This document shows, piece by piece, positions 38,658-51,401 of a DNA stretch of 64,000 nt. How positions within the stretch are numbered: position 1 is the first letter of the stretch; every line of letters begins with the position of its first letter. The notes under the pieces are model-generated. The model did not search any database and was not told the origin of the DNA. It saw only the letters and a program-made list of their open reading frames with translations. Where the stretch lies: positions 37,208,196 through 37,272,195 of the forward strand of contig NC_052618.1 of the NCBI RefSeq assembly GCF_016545825.1, read 5' to 3'. The translations under genes were made by a program, and so were the position numbers. The DNA is from Eucalyptus grandis. Lineage: Eukaryota; Streptophyta; Magnoliopsida; Myrtales; Myrtaceae.

Positions 38658-39853
38658 ACCTTGAAGAAAGCACCAAATTTGCAATTCCAGCATGAGTCAC
38701 CTTTATATAAGCAAGTTTTAACTACCATTTACTTACCTTCTAATTGTATTATTTAAATTATCGAATCTTCCTTTATTGGCTACAATGATAAGCACAATTT
38801 ATATGTTTTATCAATGTTCACAATTGCTAACTAATTTGAAAATGGTGAGTTGTCTCATTCCAAATTTAATGAAAATGACTCTAACCTAATTCAAATGTTC
38901 CATCAAGAAAACTTGTGTCATTCCAAATTTGATGCTAGATTATTTAACTTTAAGGAATCGGTAACTGAGACATTCCAAATTGAAACATAGAAACAGTTGT
39001 TTACATAAGAAGCCCGTTGGTCTTGTTCTTAATTGAAACTTGATATTACATAATTAGGTTATTGTAAGTGACTTGACTATTGGTCATGTTCTTTGAAACT
39101 AGATAATAGTTATTCTCTTACAAATAAACTTAAGTTGATGGCTCTTTCTAAATCACATTATTTAGGTTTTGTTCATAATTTATGAAACTGGCTTAATGCT
39201 TATGAACATGATATTATGATGCTTTATGACATCAATATATGTTCTTTTTTACCTTATGGAATGGTGCTAAGTTTTTATTCAAATGATTATTCATGATAAT
39301 ATATTTGACATTCTATAGGGGTGGCAAAGATGGAGGAGAGCTTAATAAATGAGATCCTGACCAGAATGACTTACTTGATGAATGAATATATATCATTTAG
39401 AGCATGTGGGGACTTGACAGTTATTGCCTATTTTGATGGAGTCCATTTACTTGAGACTTGCATTTTGCTATTTTTATTTTGTAAACATTATTATGCTTGT
39501 TTCTTATATTTGTAAGGCCTTAGATTATTTTGACTGGCCTATTTATACTTGACTATTGTACATATATTGGTTGTGAACTGAGTCTGAGATTTATTTTAGG
39601 ATTTGGATGAGTTTAGACTGAATAAAACTTATAATACTTATTTTGATTTGTTAAACTCATAATAGATTCATGATAAGAATGATTCACTTATTTGGATTAC
39701 GAATGATAATTGAGTTTAATACTTTATTATTGAAAAACTCTTTAACCGATCCGAGTTGATTGTCTTGTACTGAATGTGGATCATTCTTGTTTGTCTTAAC
39801 ATTACATTGACCACCTTATTGGATTGTGCTATATGGTGAACATAAGAGGAGAT

Positions 39854-40134
39854 TGTTAGATATATTGTTAATATAGTTCAAAATAATATGTTCACATATA
39901 AACTCAATAGGTGAAAGCACAATTATTTGGGTCTATATGAGCAAAGAGCCCAATAACTTTCATATAGCACAATTATTTGGGTCTATATGAGCAAAGAGCC
40001 CAATAACTTTCATATAAACTCTAGAGTTTCTTTACGCTAGAGGTAACACTGTTGAGCATTCTAAACTTAACGTCTCTTATAATGTAATACTTCAAGCAAC
40101 CGCTTTTTCTCTCTCAAACCTATAACTTTCAACA
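39854..40134. repeat. right LTR with an internal 50-bp duplication
   Basis: The phrase agcacaattatttgggtcta begins at 39916 and again at 39966. The two 50-bp units are identical as far as I can read. The left LTR has a single copy. Confidence 0.88.
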
Positions 40135-40239
40135 AGGACATCATTGAATTGCCAAGAGCAAGTATTATGGATGCTGACCGGTCAAGTAGGGCTTTTATCT
40201 TCTTCTGCATATAAAGATCTGGACAGTTCCAGTAGCTGA

Positions 40240-41550
40240 AATGAACACACTGTACATCAATGCTTCTCCTTGCAAATATTATTAATTAGTGGTGTAGTTC
40301 ATTATCACTTAAAAGGCATTTTCTTTTCCTTATCCGACTTGCAATTCCCATGTATGTCGTTCCATCGGTGACATGTATTTGTAGTAGGTGATAGTTGCAT
40401 CGAGTGCCCCATATGTACGATCACTCCTACACACTGGTTGGGGAGAAGGGAATTTGGATTGGGTTGGCTTGTCATGACCCACGAGCCTAGACCAACTTGA
40501 CCCAACGGGGGCCTCATTCATGTCCCGGGCAGAGTTATTGGGGAAAATGTGATTAAATATTTGAATACGGTAACACTTCACCTCAAGCGCAAACAGTCAC
40601 GAAGTCTAGATTTAGATTCGAGAAGGTGAGCAGAACAGTATTAATTAAATATGGAGTCAAAATTTGGGGTAACATGGAATGCACGGGGCTCGAGAAGTAT
40701 GCTCTCACGTGAACTCTTTTCAAAAGATCAAGATTGGTTGGTGGTGCATGTGTGCATCCACGAGGGATGTACCAATTAGCTTCCTCACACCTTACGAGAG
40801 AACTTGCTTCGTGTAATGTATGACTTAACTTGCTTGTAAGTGCCTTATTCTCGGGGCAATCCAACACTAAAAGATTATTACCAAAAAAGAAAACGAAGTA
40901 TCGATAACAAAAACATAAGATGACAAAATTCGTTTACTATTATGTATATTTAAAGGGTTTTAATGTCTAAAAAAAAAAAAGCAGTTAACTGATGTAAAAG
41001 TTGATTGATTAATGACGTTATTAAACATTTTGCCTTAATAAATTATTTTTTTCCATTAATTAACCATTTGAAGATACATGATGAGTATCTTATATTTGTA
41101 ATTTGATCTTTTTGATCTTTTTGTTAGTGAGGATTTTTACTACTTTACTTAATTATGTCTCATCCTAATATGTCTTACTAGTTCTATTAATAAATCCATC
41201 AAATTTTAACAATTTTTAGTTTTTTATTACATTATTAGAAGCTGAAATGGACCTCTCAATTCACCAACACTAACAGCGTTTCCACCTATCCCTCAATACC
41301 TGCCAGCAAGAGTAGATCATCTTTCAGATGCAAGGGTGAGTAGTGATAAGTGAAGCAAGTTCAGGAAGTCAAAAAGTATAAGCGTTTTATTGGCAAACTC
41401 TTCTAGAAAGCACAAATTCTTCCTTATCATAAAGCTCTGGACCTTGAAGCCCCCGACATTGGAGCTAGGTTTTCCCTAGATTTTTCATAGATAAGGGTCT
41501 AGTTTCGCTCCTTCTATCAAGGGGGGTTCCTTCTCAGTGTCATAGCACAC
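40240..41550. other. intergenic DNA, no gene seen
   Basis: Short open stretches at 40.3-40.9 kb lack domains or supporting splice sites. The remainder is AT-rich. Confidence 0.45.
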
Positions 41551-41559
41551 TACATAAAA

Positions 41560-41965
41560 TGTAGCTTAGTCTAGGACAAAAATGAAGCACAAGTTCTAAT
41601 ATAACAGGAAATCCACTGTATAAAATGCAAAATTTTACAATTACTCTAAGATATTTCATACTATGCTCAAGGCAATCCAATGATTGTAATCCGGATTTTC
41701 TATATATAAGCTTAGTCTACAAAATAATATCAGGTCGAGTGTTGTTCATTGAATGCATTGGACTCCCGATGATATGAGTATCCTTAGACTGAGCCATACG
41801 ACTGAGCCATACTATCTCCTTTATTTTGCACTAATTGGGTATTAGCATCATAAGAAGTACTCATAGATGTAACATCAAAGTGTCCATATTTTTTAAGTAG
41901 GTTCTCCACATAATGCTCTTGTGTAAACAATATGCCACCATCACTTCTTGTAAGTTCGCTAAGCT
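41560..41965 (-). pseudogene. Ty1-copia pol fragment
   Basis: On the minus strand the reading GGILFTQEHYVENLLKKYGH, then FDVTSMSTSYDANTQ, matches the reverse transcriptase/RNase H junction of plant copia polyproteins. Further along, YLRVIVKFCILYSGFPVILE matches the following 'TGFP' region. Stops and frameshifts interrupt it and no LTRs were seen around it. A relic. Confidence 0.75.
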
Positions 41966-41969
41966 ATCA

Positions 41970-43000
41970 AAGCAACAAATTAGTATGGACACCGAATGAA
42001 TGAATATACCATATTAAATTATGTCTTGAAAGATTATAGATCAAGCAACATTTTCCCACCAAATGAAATGCATGTTACTAATATCCATAACTTATTTCGA
42101 CCCGGAAAACAACTCAATACTACAAAAGCCTAAAGAATGCATCTAAAATACCATGAATTTGAATTGTAGTCAAACGTTCTACACACAATATCGATATTAT
42201 AGTTATATGTAAAAGAGTCACCATATCTTGAAATAGTGAAAACATATTGTATTAGCAAGCCAACTAGAGTAACGAAAAATTATACCATGACCAGAACGTT
42301 AAATCCTCCTAGTGAAAATTTCATGTGCTCATAGCTTCCCCTTTCCCGCTCCAATGTTTCTCGTGCATTTTAACTCGCATAAAAGAGGCCGATAAATTGC
42401 CAACTCAATTACGCTGATATTTCTCACAATTGACGGGTTGATATTGTTCTCCTATTGCACCCTATAAAAAAAATTAAAAAAAAAAAATTACAGGCAATAT
42501 GGAGTTCAGAACACAAGTTTGAATGAACACGAAAAAAATGTCTGCAATTCACAACATATAATATGCTAACCTTACCAAGTGCTCACATAGAGAGAACATA
42601 AACGACAATGCTCGACGATCTTTGCTTCAAACATGCATCTGGAACATTATCACCTAGAAAAATGGATTTCATGGCGACAACTGCGGTAGTTCTTGAACAT
42701 TATCACTCTGCAAGTAATGTAAAAGAGCTTAAAAACTAACTTATGCTACAAAAACTCACACAATCCAAGAACAGGCATTTCTTAATAAACAATCTACTAG
42801 CGTAGCATCACGTCCACACAATTTCCACATGAAGAGTTCTTGAACTTCCCCAAACAAGCACATCTACGGGGAATGTCATAATACATCAATTTTATTACAA
42901 TCTCATTTTCCTTAAAAAGACAACGTAATTTCTCGCAAATTGGAACACCTCACCGCCACAGGGAAAAGGGTTTATTTCAAGCTTGCGATTAAAAAGAGGA
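41970..43000. other. AT-rich intergenic DNA, no gene seen
   Basis: No domain, repeat array or element boundary could be supported here. Confidence 0.45.
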
Positions 43001-43014
43001 GGTGTGCATATCCA

Positions 43015-43127
43015 GTTATGGTCGATGACATGGACGATAACGACGAGCTTGCCATACTCTTTGCCATAGTTGATGATGAGATGATGAGAGGGACCCTTCC
43101 AATCTCTACATGCCTCTTGAAAGGCAA
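43015..43127 (-). pseudogene. ribosomal protein L14 (eL14) fragment
   Basis: The minus strand reads LPFKRHVEIGRVPLI, then after an extra 11 bases (an atctcatc-type duplication that shifts the frame) NYGKEYGKLVVIVHVIDHN. This is the conserved N-terminus of eukaryotic L14, MPFKR.VEIGRV.LINYGKEYGKL. The start codon is TTG where ATG is expected. Similarity fades after DHN. The pyrimidine-rich sequence just upstream resembles a ribosomal protein gene leader. The frameshift and lost start make it a pseudogene. Confidence 0.8.
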
Positions 43128-43688
43128 GAGACAGACAAACAGAGACACGGAGGGAAGCCCGGGGAAAAGGGGGGAAGCAAAAACACCTATACATCTATCA
43201 AAATATTTTTCATGCATAAAAGGAGGCTAATCATATTACCCTTTGTACCATGCTAAAATTTTTTGATTCCAATGTGCTTTAGATTCAAACCACGATCGTT
43301 TGATGTCATCATAGCGTTGGTTTCGACCTTCTTCAGATCCTGACTATGAATGTCTAGTCTCCTCATAACATTGGTTCTGACGTGCTTCAATTCCAACCCC
43401 ACAAATGTCGAACCTCTAGTTTAGAAACGCCACCAATTTTGCGTCGAATAGAGGAGAGAAATTGGGAGAGTTCACCACTACAATTGTGTTAACAATTGCT
43501 CTTATGTGTGGCTAATTTTGATTGATCTCTATCATCACTTGACCATCTCTAGATTTACTCCCTCAATCGCCTCTTATAACCAAACTCAAATCTCATTTGT
43601 TTAATTCAATTTGGCTGCAACATCTAAGCTCGCTTCAGAGTTTAAATGTGAACGTTGGTTCTAAAACCATTCTAGAGTCATAATTTGG

Positions 43689-43834
43689 GCATTAATTCTG
43701 TAAATGTTACATAGCATATTTCGGCCATTAATTTTGTAACCATTACAAACCTTATTTTTGGCATTAAATTTGTAATCGTTACGAAACTTTAATTTGAACA
43801 TTAAGTCTGTTTCTAAACAATAATTTGGTTTTTT
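43689..43834. repeat. 36-bp degenerate minisatellite, four units
   Basis: cattaattctgtaaatgtta at 43690 recurs in drifted form at 43726, 43762 and 43799, giving a 36-37 bp period. Each unit has the form cattaa(t/a)(t/c)tgtaa, a gttac block, then a T-rich end. Confidence 0.82.
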
Positions 43835-44113
43835 GAATCTAAAATCATTTCAGATCATTAAACTGTCCGCTGATTCTAAAACCATTTCAAGTCATTAATG
43901 TGGTCGTTAAATCCCTACTGTAAGTATTACATGATTGGTTTAGGGCATATAGCTAACAGTTTCATCTTGGGAATTCATACGAGCATTATGAACTCAGTGC
44001 AAAAACTTTTAAACAACTGAGGTGTGCAAGCATTCTCTTTAAAGATCATTCTGCCCCCTTGAAGTATGAACTTAATACGACAACTTCTAATGACTATCCT
44101 CCCAAACTTAACA

Positions 44114-45020
44114 TGTTGGGAAAGTTCCTATATTATTTTAATGATGTCAAATGCAATCAAAGGATACTAATGTATATATTAGTTTACTAGTATCAAGTGA
44201 TAAATACAAAAGCCACGATGCAGATTGTATCATAATTAGTATCGAATGTGATCTTGATATGGAGAGTGTTCCATCACAATCGAGAATGCTCTACCGATGG
44301 AAGAATCACTACAAATATATGAGATGAACAAGGTATTGGACATAGATATGTCTACAAGCTGGAAGGATCTCTACAACAATGAAAAAGCTAAAAGGACCTT
44401 GATCTAGGGAGAAGAAGTAGAAAAGAACAAGGATGTTTGTAATCGCTTAGAAGGACCAAGAGAAAGTGAATAGTTGGATGGACTTACCAACATGATAAGC
44501 CTAGAGCCATGATGTTCATTGAAACTTGGAAGGAGTATACTTGTAAACAAGCTTAGAACAAAGATGTTAGCTAGTGGACAGCATCAACAGACTGCTAATA
44601 ATTTGCACTCCCGATTATGGTAAAGGATCATGTTGATATCAAATCCTAAAGGGGAGGTGCTTGTCACTTGCTCATCTGATTGTAATGGTCATATAGCCAT
44701 TATAAAGGCTTGAAATTTGCATCAAGAGCTCTAGAGATTAATCAGAGTAGGTTTGACAATCCTAAGCACAAGACAAATCCTGACAAGAGTAGTCTAACTA
44801 GTTTGGGAAACTACCATTGTCAGAGAGAGTCATACTAACACTAGTGGACGACAAAGAGTCATTCTGTTGTTGACAACGTTGAACTAATGGCTACTTGATG
44901 GAGCTGAGTAAGAAATGGTCATTTAAGGTTAGATGGATATAATATTCAATCCAAGACAAGTAATAAGATTCAGTTATGAACAAATCGAGTTTATAGTTTT
45001 AGAGTATTCTTTTGTTATGT
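44114..45020. mobile_element. possible LTR remnant of a copia-type retrotransposon
   Basis: tgttgggaaagttcctatat at 44114, followed by ttttaatgatgtcaaa, resembles the start of dicot copia LTRs (TGTTGG..TTTTGATGATGTCAAA). No second LTR or target-site duplication was found, and the right boundary is arbitrary. Confidence 0.3.
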
Positions 45021-45343
45021 ATTTGTTGATAGCGACTATGTGGCTATATATTCAATCCCATCCTTGATTACGCAGATCCGTATGCCTATTTTGTTGATTA
45101 CCAATCAGATGATTTCGATCACATTCAAGATCCTTTCATCTAGAAACCGGTTCAAGAAAAGACTCACCAAGGCCGCGAGTCTCATCTCTCCTCGAGACGA
45201 CGACGACGACGTATCGAGCTCACACGTGCGACCCCACGTCCTCCTAGAAATCAAAAGCGTCCAAAACCCTAACCCCCCAAAAACCCCGCACCGCTTCCCC
45301 CGCCACCGTCTCCCTCGCCCTGTGCTCTCGCGTCCATCCATCC

Positions 45344-45817
45344 ATGGCGTCGCTGAGCGGCAGGCTCAAGGAGCTCCTCAAGAAGTACGGCAAGGTGGCG
45401 CTCGGCGTCCACTTCTCCGTCTCCGCCGCCTCCATCACCGGCCTCTACGTCGCCATCAAGAGCAACGCCGACGTCGAGTCCCTCTTCGCCAAGCTCCACC
45501 TGCCCGGCGTCTCCACCACCGCGGAACGCGACCCTCCGTCGTCGTCGTCGAGCGGTGAATTCGCGGCGGACGAGGGCTCGGTCAAGCACGATGACGACCG
45601 GCTCCGGCCGGGCGCGATCGGGGGGGAGGAGGAGGGGGAGGAGAAGAAGCGTAACCGGACGGCCCAGCTCGCGGCCTCCACCGGCGGCGCCCTGACCCTG
45701 GCCATCCTCTGCAACAAGGCGCTGTTCCCCGTCCGGGCCCCGATCACGATCATGCTCACGCCGCCGTTGGCCAAGTTTTTGGCCAGGAGGAAGATCATCA
45801 AGGGCAATGTAAGATAG
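45344..45817 (+). CDS. DUF1279 (FAM210-like) membrane protein
   Basis: A single-exon gene of 157 aa. The conserved DUF1279 block begins almost at once: RLKELLKKYGKVALGVHFSV, then SAASITGLYVAIKSNADVES and LFAKL (about residues 7-50), which includes one hydrophobic segment. A low-complexity Ser/Glu/Asp-rich linker follows. A second hydrophobic segment, about 110-125 (LAASTGGALTLAILCNKALF), precedes the conserved PVRAPITIMLTPPLAKFLAR. Plant members are small proteins predicted for mitochondria or plastids; animal FAM210 relatives are mitochondrial. No biochemical role is certain. Codon use is strongly GC-rich compared with its surroundings. ATG 45344 follows ccatccatccatgg and aligns with the start of the conserved block. 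The stop is followed by an AT-rich 3' region. Confidence 0.85.
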   Translation: MASLSGRLKELLKKYGKVALGVHFSVSAASITGLYVAIKSNADVESLFAKLHLPGVSTTAERDPPSSSSSGEFAADEGSVKHDDDRLRPGAIGGEEEGEEKKRNRTAQLAASTGGALTLAILCNKALFPVRAPITIMLTPPLAKFLARRKIIKGNVR

Positions 45818-45819
45818 GG

Positions 45820-48800
45820 ATTCAATGCTTGTGGCAATTTAAATTTATGGTTGATCATGGAATGTGTTGGTCGGCAAGGAGGAGAGAGGGAGAGAGAAGG
45901 GAGAGATGTATTTGTTTGTTATCGAAAGAGACGCATGGCTGAATAAGAAAAAAAAACTCAATTTTGTGGAGATTACTGTGATCGGTTAAACAGTTGAATC
46001 TTTTTGGGTTTGGGTTGAATTATACTCCTCCATTGTTGGAATAGATGTTGTTAATCAGTCTTAGCCGGTAATGTAGCTTGCAAGTGCCGAGTGTTTGGAA
46101 GTGATCGGAAAGGCGGGTCCTTATCTTTACCTTTACCGTTGTCATTTTGACTGAGTCCCAGTTAAAAATTTCTGAGCTTCATAATCACTGAATTGCATAT
46201 CTGGTGCTGCATATATAGTTGTGGTGAATGGCGTGTTGTTGGATGGTGATTGAGTCTTCGATGCTGTGATGGGTATCATGCATTATTGAAGCTCAGAGAG
46301 ATGGATTAATTCGAAGTTAGATTCTCTAATCGATGGGAAAGGAAGTCGTACGAGTTGGAGGAGTGGCATTGGATATAGATCCTGATTGTATATAAAACTT
46401 TAAGCTAAGTCATTTGCATCTGACTAGGTCCCTCTTGGAGTCATCTGCTCTTGTTCTGTTTTGACTTGGAAATGTCAGCACGCAGAGAAAAGAATACAAA
46501 AGAGAAGAGAGAAGGTAGAGAGCGATCCAAGTGTGCTTGACAAAAGGTTTATTTGTATACAAGAATCACATTGTAGGCCTTGCTATTTGTGATTCAACAT
46601 AGATTCTATGTGTTGGAACCAGGTATATTTGGGTGCAGCTTTGTGATGGCTGGTGCTTCATGGTGATAAGAAATTAACAAAAGCGTAAGATGATGAATTT
46701 GGTTGAGGAGGTCAGGCAGTAGTTATCGAAGTTAAGTCATCAACATGAAACCCTATTTTTCTTTGAAATCTCATCTCAGCCTTTGGTGGCAGTCAGGGCA
46801 GAGATCCAGTATACTATTTGCCTGGACTAGTTCTAGAGCCTCGAGTTTGACCTTAGAGTACCTCAGTCCCTTACTAAATAGTCAATCAAAATAATTTGTG
46901 CTGCAAGATTCTGGTGATAGAATCCATATTAGGGGTCATGATTCGTACAGTTGACATTATGTCAAGTTATTCACTCGTCAGCTATTGCCAGTATATTTAC
47001 TTGATGATTTTTGCTTGTCTTTGCTTATCGTTCAGTCCACAGTCCTTTGTACCTGCATGTTTTCTGCTTCATATGTCATTTATCATCTCTTTGCGTCTGA
47101 GAACGGCCAGTTAGGGTCCATTGACCTCTCCCTCCAATTTGCTTTTCCTTGAAACGAAAGGACATGCCTCTGCTTTCTGCACCGTTGCTTTTGTTCCCTG
47201 TATGATAGAAACCTTGCCGAAACAATCAGAAGTCCTCATATATTCATCTAGAGAGTACATCTGTATGGGACATTCATCCTTCTGATCACTTATATACCTT
47301 GCTATGCATACCTTCACATCCATCATCTCCCATTTGGCTCTTGCCGAGCTTCCCTCACTCGACATAATCCTTTTTTCGAATAGTTCACTTACCAAGGGCC
47401 AGCTGGTAAAGTTCTCTCTTGGAAAAGTCTCTCTTTCCCATCGCTCTGCTCTACCCGATCTCGTAAGATATGGCAAACTACCTCCTTTTTGTACACATTT
47501 TCACTAGTTACATGCTTGGCTTTGACCAAGGGCTGGTGCTGTAGGATATCTAATGGATCATGACTGGTTTTTTCTTGTTCAACCCAACACAAGTTTTGTC
47601 TGAGCTGATTTTCACCTTTCTCTGTGTTCCTTTGTTGCTCAATCTGGCTAAACTAATCAGTGTCGACTCTCAATAAGTAGTGGTTTATATTCCGTCTGCT
47701 GTAGATGAACAGCGTCAATGGAGGTTCTCAAGGCAATGGCCATCTTGGTACTACAATTCCGCAGTCTTACATATCTGCAGACCGGTCTCTTTTCTTCCTC
47801 TAAGAAACCGTTCATCAACTTGAATATGCGACTGAAAAGTCATAGAAGGGAGACATTCAAAGAATAAACCGATTCTCATTGTACGTGAAGACCTCAAAAG
47901 CTCTAAACTCTCTTTTGATAAGCTGTATGGATTGTACAGACTCTTCCTCTTGTAACGTTTCATGCTCCGCCCACGGTAAAACGTAAAGCTAGCCTTCATC
48001 TTCGACAATATAACATGAACCGCTTTCTTCGTACGATGTCTCTTCGGAAGCATGAAGTTAGGACATGCAAAACCCTAGGGTGTCCAAAAGAATTGGAACC
48101 ACCCAAATAAGACAAAATCGGACTGAACTGATTTGTTCTGGACGGTTCCCATGAGAACTGGTCTAATACTCAATTCCAATTTATTGGAACCTGAGTCTCA
48201 ATCTGATTTCAGGTTTGAAATTGCCCACCCGAACCATATCGGTATATAATTTTTATGTTTTCGTTCCAAACCCTATTTCCTAGAAGCTTCATTACCGGCC
48301 ACCCTCGTTGTCAAGGGAAACAAAGAACAAAGACAAAAGTTCCCCCAATACCACAAGTTCCCACTAATACATTATTGAAAAGCCCATGATCCACGCAGGG
48401 TCATGAAAGGGGCTCATCATGGATAAGCCTTCTATAGAAGGGCTAGGCCCAAAAGCTTAAGGCGGGGAAACTATAGAGACTCGATGCCGGCACTTGCCTA
48501 TCTAGCCTTCTCTCCTTTACAATCCACTCTCTAGTCTTATTCTAACCTAAGTATTAGCAGGTCCTCGGCGGCTATAGCCCGGACACTCTCTTTCCTCGTG
48601 GTGCACACATAATGGATTTGAACATGGCACGCAGTCAACAACAAGGGTCTGCGGTTGCGTACGCTACATGCTCCTCTCCAAAATGAAATATGAATCGTCT
48701 TCAAATTGTTAGGCAACACAAAAATGGGTGGGCAATTTTCATCCATGGTCCCTAGACGTTAGTAGATTTCACGATCCGGTCGCTGAACTTCAATTTTCAA

Positions 48801-50570
48801 TGTCCCGATGCACACCCTTTGGCACGAGGATGGCTTCGCATCTACATTCATCTTTGACCATATTACAGTGAGCTCAACGATATGGACAACACTGTCGAAG
48901 ACGTCAACGACAGTGCCTTTGATCAAAGAAGAACGTGAAACATGTTCCGAGCTCGTGCTTGAGGTGACAACATCAATGGAAAATTGCATGACTAGTTCAC
49001 ACAGCTTTCTCTAAATGGCAACCGGTTGATTAAGCGAGCAATAATTGAGCTACGCTTGTACGAACTTAGGACTTATTTGATAACGAAAGTGAGGTCGCTT
49101 AGTAGCCTTAATGGACATTAACTTATAAAGAGATTCAACTGGTGAGTAAAAGAAGATTTACATAATCCATTCAATAAATGGATAAATAAAACAATTGATG
49201 ACAACTAGAATCTTGCTAAATGCGCCTGCTGACACCTACCAATAATAATCATTATCCTAAGCTCTGTTAAGAAATTAATCATATTAGGCTGTTGATTTTC
49301 AATTATTATCGAACAACCTTTTATTTTTTATTTTCAATATTCAAAGATGAACATCACTTTTCTCAAATGACCCTTTTGTGAAACTTGTCGTGCCCTTCTT
49401 TTTAATGAGGAAAAATTGTTGTATCCACCTCACATATATACCTCATACATGATTAGATACGCTTTCGTTTGATTTTGTTCCCACTGAGCAAATGATCGTG
49501 AAACTTTATCATTAAAAAAATTTGATTTGGCACTTACCATGGTGATCAAGATGACGGATGGAATCTTGGGAACCCTAATAAATCGCATATCCTATCTAAC
49601 TTCCTTTTCTTCTTTATTAGATACGAGGGAGTACACGACTTTGGTTTGGTCTTATCTTCAACACAGAAAGCGTGCATTATTCAATTGAATTTTTGATAAA
49701 AAGTAGCATATAATTTTCATCCTCCTTTTCACTGGGGAGAGGTGGGATCTGGGGACGATTACTCTGACCAATCGAACGAGCATGCATTACAAAAGTGGGG
49801 ACGAAACGCGACGTTTTCGGGACGGCCAAAGGTTGGAGGCTGATGAAAGAGTCCTTGCTCTAATCCAATGTATGATAGTATAATCTATTTATATATATAA
49901 ATTTTTTCTAGGGAAACAATAATATTCAAGAACTTTTTTATTAACCAGGGAAAGTTGCTTTGGACGGTCGTGCGATTTTAATATCTTGGGGCCCCCAAGA
50001 GATAAAAGAAATTGTCCAGAGAACATCTTGCGAGTGGGTGTCAATTTTTATTTTTTTTTACTAAATCGGTCATATCTAAATGCATAATTGCATATATAAT
50101 ATACATGTATCCATGTATGTAACTTTTTATCCATTATGGCGAGGACAGTTGCCCATTTTCCCGCATTGAAGAGCGATTTCATTTGATTCACCAATCACTT
50201 TTTCAAATTGAGTAAGGGGTTAGCTTTTTCATCATATAACCTAACTCGCACAGTGACCACAAAAGAGATTCCCCATTTATACCTTGCATCGTATTTGGAC
50301 CAACCAAAGCGCTCCAATCACCCGCATCATCAAACATCAATTACCAAGTGAATGGTGCAAATGACATCGTGCTTGGACCGCCTCCTTGAGTTTTATATCT
50401 CGTGTTTTATCCAGCTAATCGGATCAGTAAGGCACATCATGCGTCCTTGATGACCATATTAAAGTAGGTTTCATTAAGTGAATTTATAGTCTAAAAAGTG
50501 CCTTCGTTATGATGACCTAAAATCAATACAAGACATAAAGTTAACATATCTTTCCCGAAAGAATCGAATA
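45820..50570. other. 3' flank and long intergenic region without a supported gene
   Basis: The 3' region of the DUF1279 gene lies at the start. Open stretches at 47111-47476, 47389-47592 and 47751-48053 (minus strand) have no recognisable domain or splice logic. At 48075 tagggtgtccaaaa resembles a hAT-type terminus, but no partner end was found. At 48730-49010 the sequence resembles one arm of the window's inverted-repeat elements. Confidence 0.45.
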
Positions 50571-50940
50571 TTTAGTATAAGGAAGGAGGGAGGGAGGGAG
50601 AAAATTTCTACATCAAAAATACAATGATAACATATGTGGAGGGGTAAAAATGAAAGAAGATGAATCTGACCGGAAAAATTATCTTATCGGTTCTAGACCC
50701 TTTGCACGGATGTTAATACAATTTTAAATTTTTTAAATAAATTTTATCAATTTAATCCTAAAATCATTAGCATCCACATAATAGGTTTAGAACTCATTAA
50801 ACAATTTCTCTAGAGATAACTAGTAACCTAAAAGGTGGAGGCTGACACTCGAAAACCTTTGGTCAAATTGATGTGAAATTGACCTAAAACTGTCCAAATA
50901 GATTCCAAATGGAAGATGGACCCAATCCTCACTTCATCAT

Positions 50941-51271
50941 GCCATTATACAGAAATTGACTTGTAGACTTTCATTGCCTTGCATGAAGCGTCCGCCCAAT
51001 GTCATTCCAACAAGCGAGCGAGGAATGCTTTAACCCACTCACTTTTTTCTTTCTAAATGGTTCTTTTTAACGATGGTTTTAACTTTAATTAGGTATCGCT
51101 TAGAGGATGATGCCACTATGCAAATTTTGACTTGTGGACTTTATGATCTTGAATGAAGCATTCGTCCAATGTCATTCCCACAAGTTATAGAAAGAGGGAG
51201 GGGTTTTATCCACTCGCTTCCTCTTTCTTAATGATGTTGCAACGACAGTTTTAACTTTAGTTAGGTATTAA
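50941..51271. repeat. 171-bp tandem duplication
   Basis: Copies begin gccattatacag (50941) and gccactatgc (51112). Both run through ttgacttgt(a/g)gactttat, gtccaatgtcattcc and gttttaacttta(a/g)ttaggta in the same order. Divergence is moderate. Confidence 0.85.
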
Positions 51272-51401
51272 TTGGCCTCTCCATTGACTTTCAACTCTTC
51301 TTCCCTCCATAATTAGGAAAAAAGTAAGGTTATTTAATGAAAAAGGTTACTAGAAGGTTTTAAATACCATAGGCGTGGTAATTGCTGGTTTTGGTTGCTA
51401 A

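Larger units (their letters stand above)
38431..40134. mobile_element. non-autonomous LTR retrotransposon, TSD aggac
   Basis: Direct repeats at 38431-38657 and 39854-40134 begin tgtt(t/a)gatatattgttaat and end c(t/c)(t/c)caaca or tttcaaca, the expected TG..CA borders. They are flanked by the 5-bp duplication aggac (38426-38430 and 40135-40139). The purine-rich aagaggaga just before the right LTR fits a polypurine tract. The 1.2-kb interior has no gag or pol, only short frames (one at 39321-39515), so mobilisation would need a partner. I did not find a clear tRNA primer-binding site. The right LTR is longer because of an internal 50-bp duplication. Confidence 0.88.
38290..40235. other. open frame split by the LTR retrotransposon
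   Basis: Removing the element and one aggac copy rejoins 38320-38430 with 40140-40235. The restored site is open on the plus strand (GTISARRSLANFCPYSGEDI, then IELPRASIMDADR) after an acceptor-like gaaacag. It is also open on the minus strand. I recognise neither product. It may be one exon of a gene broken by the insertion. Confidence 0.35.

Noticed and set aside
42940..43230. 96-codon plus-strand frame
   Set aside because: It is the reverse of the L14 fragment; the conserved signal is on the minus strand.
47111..48053. Minus-strand open stretches of 67-121 codons
   Set aside because: No recognisable motif, no consistent exon junctions, and local sequence typical of intergenic DNA.
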